Shown here in pieces: positions 29,291 through 32,500 of a stretch of 32,500 bases of DNA. Position 1 is the stretch's first letter; each line of letters starts with the position of its first letter. A program made the translations under genes and the position numbers. Under the pieces are notes generated by a model, which did no database searches, was not told where the DNA came from, and worked only from the letters and a program-made list of their open reading frames with translations. Source of the stretch: Chrysomallon squamiferum. Lineage: Eukaryota > Mollusca > Gastropoda > Neomphalida > Peltospiridae. The stretch is from NCBI GenBank assembly GCA_012295275.1, contig CM022675.1:11092016-11124515 (forward strand), given 5' to 3'.

Positions 29291-29750
29291 AGCATCAAGG
29301 AAAATCTCCTGCTTTTATTTTTCTTCTTCTTTTATTTATATGACTAACACAACTGGAGAAGAATAATAACATTAAAATATATCTGAATATTTTTTGGTTA
29401 TTTTTTGTCTTTTTGCTCTGTCTCTTGTTAAATAATTTGATGTATACGTCGGTTAATTTTTTTTTTTTGAAGTTTTTTTTTCTTCGTGTATTTTTCACAA
29501 TCGTTCTTGTCCTATTAGCATTAGACTAGTTCTAGTCGTGCGCTAATTTGAATATGCTGCGCTTCATGCAAATGTTATCACATCTTTGAACGGCACACGG
29601 CTCTCAGTCTAGTCGGCCATTTTAGAATTTTTGTCCAGCTCGTAATTCTTTTTTGTTTTTCTTCTTTTAAGTTTTTTGTTTTTCTTGTTGTTGTTTTGTT
29701 TCTTTTGCTTATCCTAAACTGTTTTTGGGTTTCTTATTTGAACTGTTTAA
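29291..29750. other. T-rich downstream flank with a unique core at about 29515-29640
   Basis: Mostly T-rich low-complexity DNA. The core has a perfect octamer ATGCAAAT (29566-29573) and a near-palindrome GACTAG-TT-CTAGTC (29524-29537), followed about 70 bp later by a related GTCTAGTC. No coding frame is credible. Confidence 0.35.
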
Positions 29751-29875
29751 CCCTGAGTTTCTATAAAACCACGTGACGTTTTAGTCGAATCACGTTTCGC
29801 ACCACTGAAATTCTTGCACACGTCACACAATTCTGCACAAGGGCACGTGATCAACTCACACAAATAAAAAAACCG
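29751..29875. promoter_or_regulatory. E-box-rich segment downstream of the Hox exon
   Basis: Two palindromic CACGTG E-boxes (29770-29775 and 29844-29849) lie 74 bp apart, with further CACG-containing words between them (ATCACGTTTC, ACACGTCACA). A TATAAAA string lies just left of the first (29762-29768). The segment is unique sequence within a repeat-rich flank. A bHLH-type regulatory role is inference. Confidence 0.3.
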
Positions 29876-30002
29876 GGAGTGCCAGACTGATTTTTTTTTT
29901 TTTTTTTTTAAATTGTTATTATTCTTATTGTTATTATTATTTTTGCTCTTTCTCATTTTCTCATTTTTTCTCATTTTTTTTTCTCATAAGTATCAGTTTT
30001 TC

Positions 30003-30134
30003 TTTATTGTTCTTTTGCGCCTGCGCATGCACAAAAATATACCCGTCTTCCGTCGGAAAAAAAAAAAGAAATTGAAAAACAATTGAAATAAAATAAAAGA
30101 AAGAAATTTATCTAAAATATTCGTTGATACGTCC
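30003..30134 (-). promoter_or_regulatory. Proximal 3' UTR with a possible poly(A) signal
   Basis: Downstream of the Hox stop codon the minus strand is T-rich and reaches an AATAAA hexamer at 30003-30008, giving a 3' UTR of about 130-150 nt if it is used. No clear GU-rich element follows it. Other AATAAA hexamers lie further downstream (for example in the T/A-rich stretch near 29317-29336), so a longer UTR is equally possible. An NRF1-like GC-rich motif lies at 30016-30031. Confidence 0.35.

Positions 30135-32500
<2,366 letters not shown>

Overview
The window looks like a 32.5 kb piece of a eukaryotic, probably coleoid cephalopod (octopus or squid), Hox locus. The one certain gene part is the last coding exon of a central-class Hox gene on the minus strand (30135-30412). 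It holds a complete 60-residue homeodomain of Ubx/abd-A/Lox type (Gln50, Leu56) followed by an AIKELNE peptide of the UbdA kind, which points to molluscan Lox2 or Lox4. The organism call rests on that lophotrochozoan-type Hox class together with an extreme load of long microsatellites and very sparse coding sequence, as expected of cephalopod genomes. It is an inference.

Layout: 30413-32500 is the intron upstream of the homeobox exon and has one unique, motif-rich stretch (about 31380-31600). 30135-30412 is the exon. 29291-30134 is the 3' UTR and proximal downstream flank, with a possible AATAAA signal and two CACGTG E-boxes. 1-29290 is downstream intergenic DNA. In it, short unique and relatively GC-rich islands (about 380-680, 2740-3170, 7626-8500, 8841-9200, 12013-12350, 13071-13600, 15135-15560, 17900-18560, 22600-23000, 23790-24190) alternate with microsatellites. 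The left 23.75 kb carries fourteen (GA/CT) arrays of about 70-120 bp. The right 8.75 kb has none and is dominated by AAT/ATT triplets.

Other structure: a diverged direct duplication of about 0.5 kb (18897-19410 and 21653-22212); a cluster of tRNA-like B-box motifs resembling decayed SINE heads (16260-16690, minus sense); a degenerate minisatellite at 9421-9680; degenerate motif repeats in an AT-rich block (26333-27930); a perfect 22-bp inverted repeat at 28870-28937; and candidate homeodomain, Pbx/Meis, POU and CRE sites in several islands. I found no rRNA, tRNA, CRISPR, bacterial or viral gene. Apart from the homeobox exon, open frames are simple-repeat translations or short unsupported frames. 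No multi-gene system is evident; the interest lies in cis-regulatory and repeat architecture around a Hox gene.
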